From: Mucilaginibacter sp. SMC90
GTDB taxonomy: Bacteria; Bacteroidota; Bacteroidia; Sphingobacteriales; Sphingobacteriaceae
Direction: 5' to 3'
Assembly (NCBI RefSeq): GCF_022811725.1
Contig: NZ_CP094527.1
Coordinates: 5,394,001-5,458,000, forward strand
Length of the DNA stretch: 64,000 nt
Below the pieces are notes generated by a model, which saw only the letters and a program-made list of their open reading frames with translations, searched no databases and had not been told where the DNA came from. Position 1 is the stretch's first letter. Each line of letters begins with the position of its first letter. The translations under genes were made by a program, and so were the position numbers. Positions 62,979 to 64,000 of this stretch are shown here, in pieces.

Positions 62979-63566
62979 ATGTTTAAGGCCTTAAAGAGCG
63001 ATTCTGATTTGTGGGACGACATTCGTAATGACGACGGTGCGGCGTTCGATATACTCTTTAACCGTTATTGGGCCAGAATGTACAAGATCGCTTTCCGTCA
63101 GCTCAATGATGAAGAAAGTAGCCTGGAAATTGTTCACGATGTTTTCCTGAGTATCTGGAACCGGCGCAAAGATTTGGAGATAAATAAATTCTCTAGTTTT
63201 TTGCTAACAGCAATGCGCTATCAATTATATAGCCGTGCCAAAACCGCAAAACTCTCTCTTGTTTATAAAGCCGAGTTATCAGAAAGTGACCATTTGTCGG
63301 AATCAAATACCGGTGAGCTCCGGCTACAGGATTCCGAATTAAAAAACGAACTGGATAAATATCTGAACCAACTGCCCGAACGCTGCCATGAAATCTTTAA
63401 TTTAAGCCGTATTGAACATTTATCCAACCAGGATATTGCAGACCGCCTGGGCATCTCAAAAAAAACCGTTGAAAACCAACTTACAATTGCATTAAAACAT
63501 TTGCGGCTGGCATTTAAAAATATCGCATCGGTAATGATGGTAGCTTTATCACTTTTATTGCGATAA
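62979..63566 (+). CDS. ECF RNA polymerase sigma factor, cassette B
   Basis: 195 aa from the ATG at 62979. I prefer this start to the Met at 62928 because the protein then aligns end to end with the cassette A factor (MFKALKSDSDLWDDIRND against MLYTSLTDHELWNAVRQND) and the start context CCAATT-TATG is shared. Region 2 (AFDILFNRYWARMYKIAFRQLNDEESSLEIVHDVFLSIWNRR) and region 4 (PERCHEIFNLSRIEHLSNQDIADRLGISKKTVENQ) are complete. Confidence 0.93.
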   Translation: MFKALKSDSDLWDDIRNDDGAAFDILFNRYWARMYKIAFRQLNDEESSLEIVHDVFLSIWNRRKDLEINKFSSFLLTAMRYQLYSRAKTAKLSLVYKAELSESDHLSESNTGELRLQDSELKNELDKYLNQLPERCHEIFNLSRIEHLSNQDIADRLGISKKTVENQLTIALKHLRLAFKNIASVMMVALSLLLR

Positions 63567-63619
63567 GAAATTACGATATCTATCAGCAGATGCAGCCAGT
63601 TAATCTGCATGGCATAAAA

Positions 63620-63647
63620 AATGCCTCCCGGTTTAACGGGAAGCATT
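63620..63647. terminator. Bidirectional terminator between convergent genes
   Basis: AATGCCTCCCG (63620-63630) pairs with CGGGAAGCATT (63637-63647) around GTTTAA with one mismatch, flanked by A-rich and T-rich ends. It lies between the sigma gene and the convergent surface-protein gene. Confidence 0.7.
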
Positions 63648-63670
63648 CATAAAATAAACAATTACAATTA

Positions 63671-64000
63671 TTATAAACTTCTTAGCTTAACACCTTTAAA
63701 CTGCAGATAAGTATATGATTGTGTATTCACCACCCAGCCGAAAGTAATAGTTGTTGTTGCCGCAAGCGTGAAACTAAGCGTGTGCGTGCCGCCAATATTA
63801 TTTTGATCGCCTTTGTAAATGGCCAGTGGGCTACCCAAATTAGTAATATCCGGCAGTGAATTGCCAACGGCCACTACTTCGTTTGCGCTAAGGGTACCGC
63901 CATATCCTGCAGTTTCAATATCAAGGGCATAACTACCGGCAGGCAGTGTAATGGTTTGATAAACCTTACCGTTGCTCACACCATCGCCACTCCAGTCTTT
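63671..64000 (-). CDS. DUF5013-like surface protein, C-terminal part only
   Basis: Only the last 109 residues are in the window; the frame stays open through the right edge (KDWSGDG precedes the first possible internal start). The segment GKVYQTITLPAGSYALDIE and TFGWVVNTQSYTYLQFKGVKL is typical of DUF5013 domains at the C-terminus of Bacteroidota surface lipoproteins encoded in SusC/SusD loci. It belongs to a unit that continues to the right. Confidence 0.8.
   Translation of the reverse strand, partial: KDWSGDGVSNGKVYQTITLPAGSYALDIETAGYGGTLSANEVVAVGNSLPDITNLGSPLAIYKGDQNNIGGTHTLSFTLAATTTITFGWVVNTQSYTYLQFKGVKLRSL

Noticed and set aside
62928..63566. Longer cassette B sigma factor starting at 62928
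   Set aside because: The Met at 62979 aligns with the cassette A sigma start and shares its CCAATT context.
63263..63646. 127-codon minus-strand frame opposite the sigma gene
   Set aside because: Antisense to region 4 of the sigma factor and runs through the terminator.

Overview
The window looks like a chromosomal stretch of a Bacteroidota soil or plant-associated bacterium of the Sphingobacteriaceae type (Mucilaginibacter- or Pedobacter-like). This is inferred from five SusC-like TonB-dependent receptors, four SusD-like lipoproteins, two hybrid two-component systems (HTCS), two ECF sigma/FecR pairs, several TAnnTTTG promoter elements, and start codons without Shine-Dalgarno sequences. I saw no rRNA, tRNA, CRISPR array, prophage or complete insertion sequence.

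Left part (1-13.2 kb): the N-terminus of a SusC running off the left edge, an HTCS, a divergent 7TM receptor carrying a transposase-type zinc ribbon at its C-terminus, a cluster of palindromic repeats, and a SusC/SusD pair with no glycan enzyme beside it.

Central housekeeping/accessory part (13.3-24.2 kb): an SPFH protein with a membrane zinc-ribbon partner; a three-gene operon (two SRPBCC proteins and an ArsR regulator) behind a promoter with twin palindromic operators; an SDR with an altered active site; a Tat-exported Gfo/Idh/MocA oxidoreductase; a DUF6807 protein; a beta-helix protein; a DJ-1/PfpI protein; and a secreted epoxide hydrolase.

Glycan part (24.6-41 kb): a GH51 arabinofuranosidase, a second HTCS, and a minus-strand locus SusC-SusD-lipoprotein-GH26-GH5-like-AraC that reads as a beta-mannan utilisation operon. 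SusC/SusD import oligosaccharides, the lipoprotein probably binds glycan at the surface, GH26 cuts the backbone, and the HTCS and AraC proteins sense products.

Right part (41-64 kb): a small membrane protein; an 850-bp gene-poor region holding two probable small RNAs with complementary segments; and two copies of the same cassette (SusD, STN-type SusC, FecR anti-sigma, divergent ECF sigma). Between the cassettes lie two paralogous lipoproteins of unknown function and a GH2-AraC gene pair. The window ends in the C-terminus of a DUF5013-like surface protein. Several dispersed palindromic repeats sit between genes, and one supplies the C-terminus of an AraC gene.
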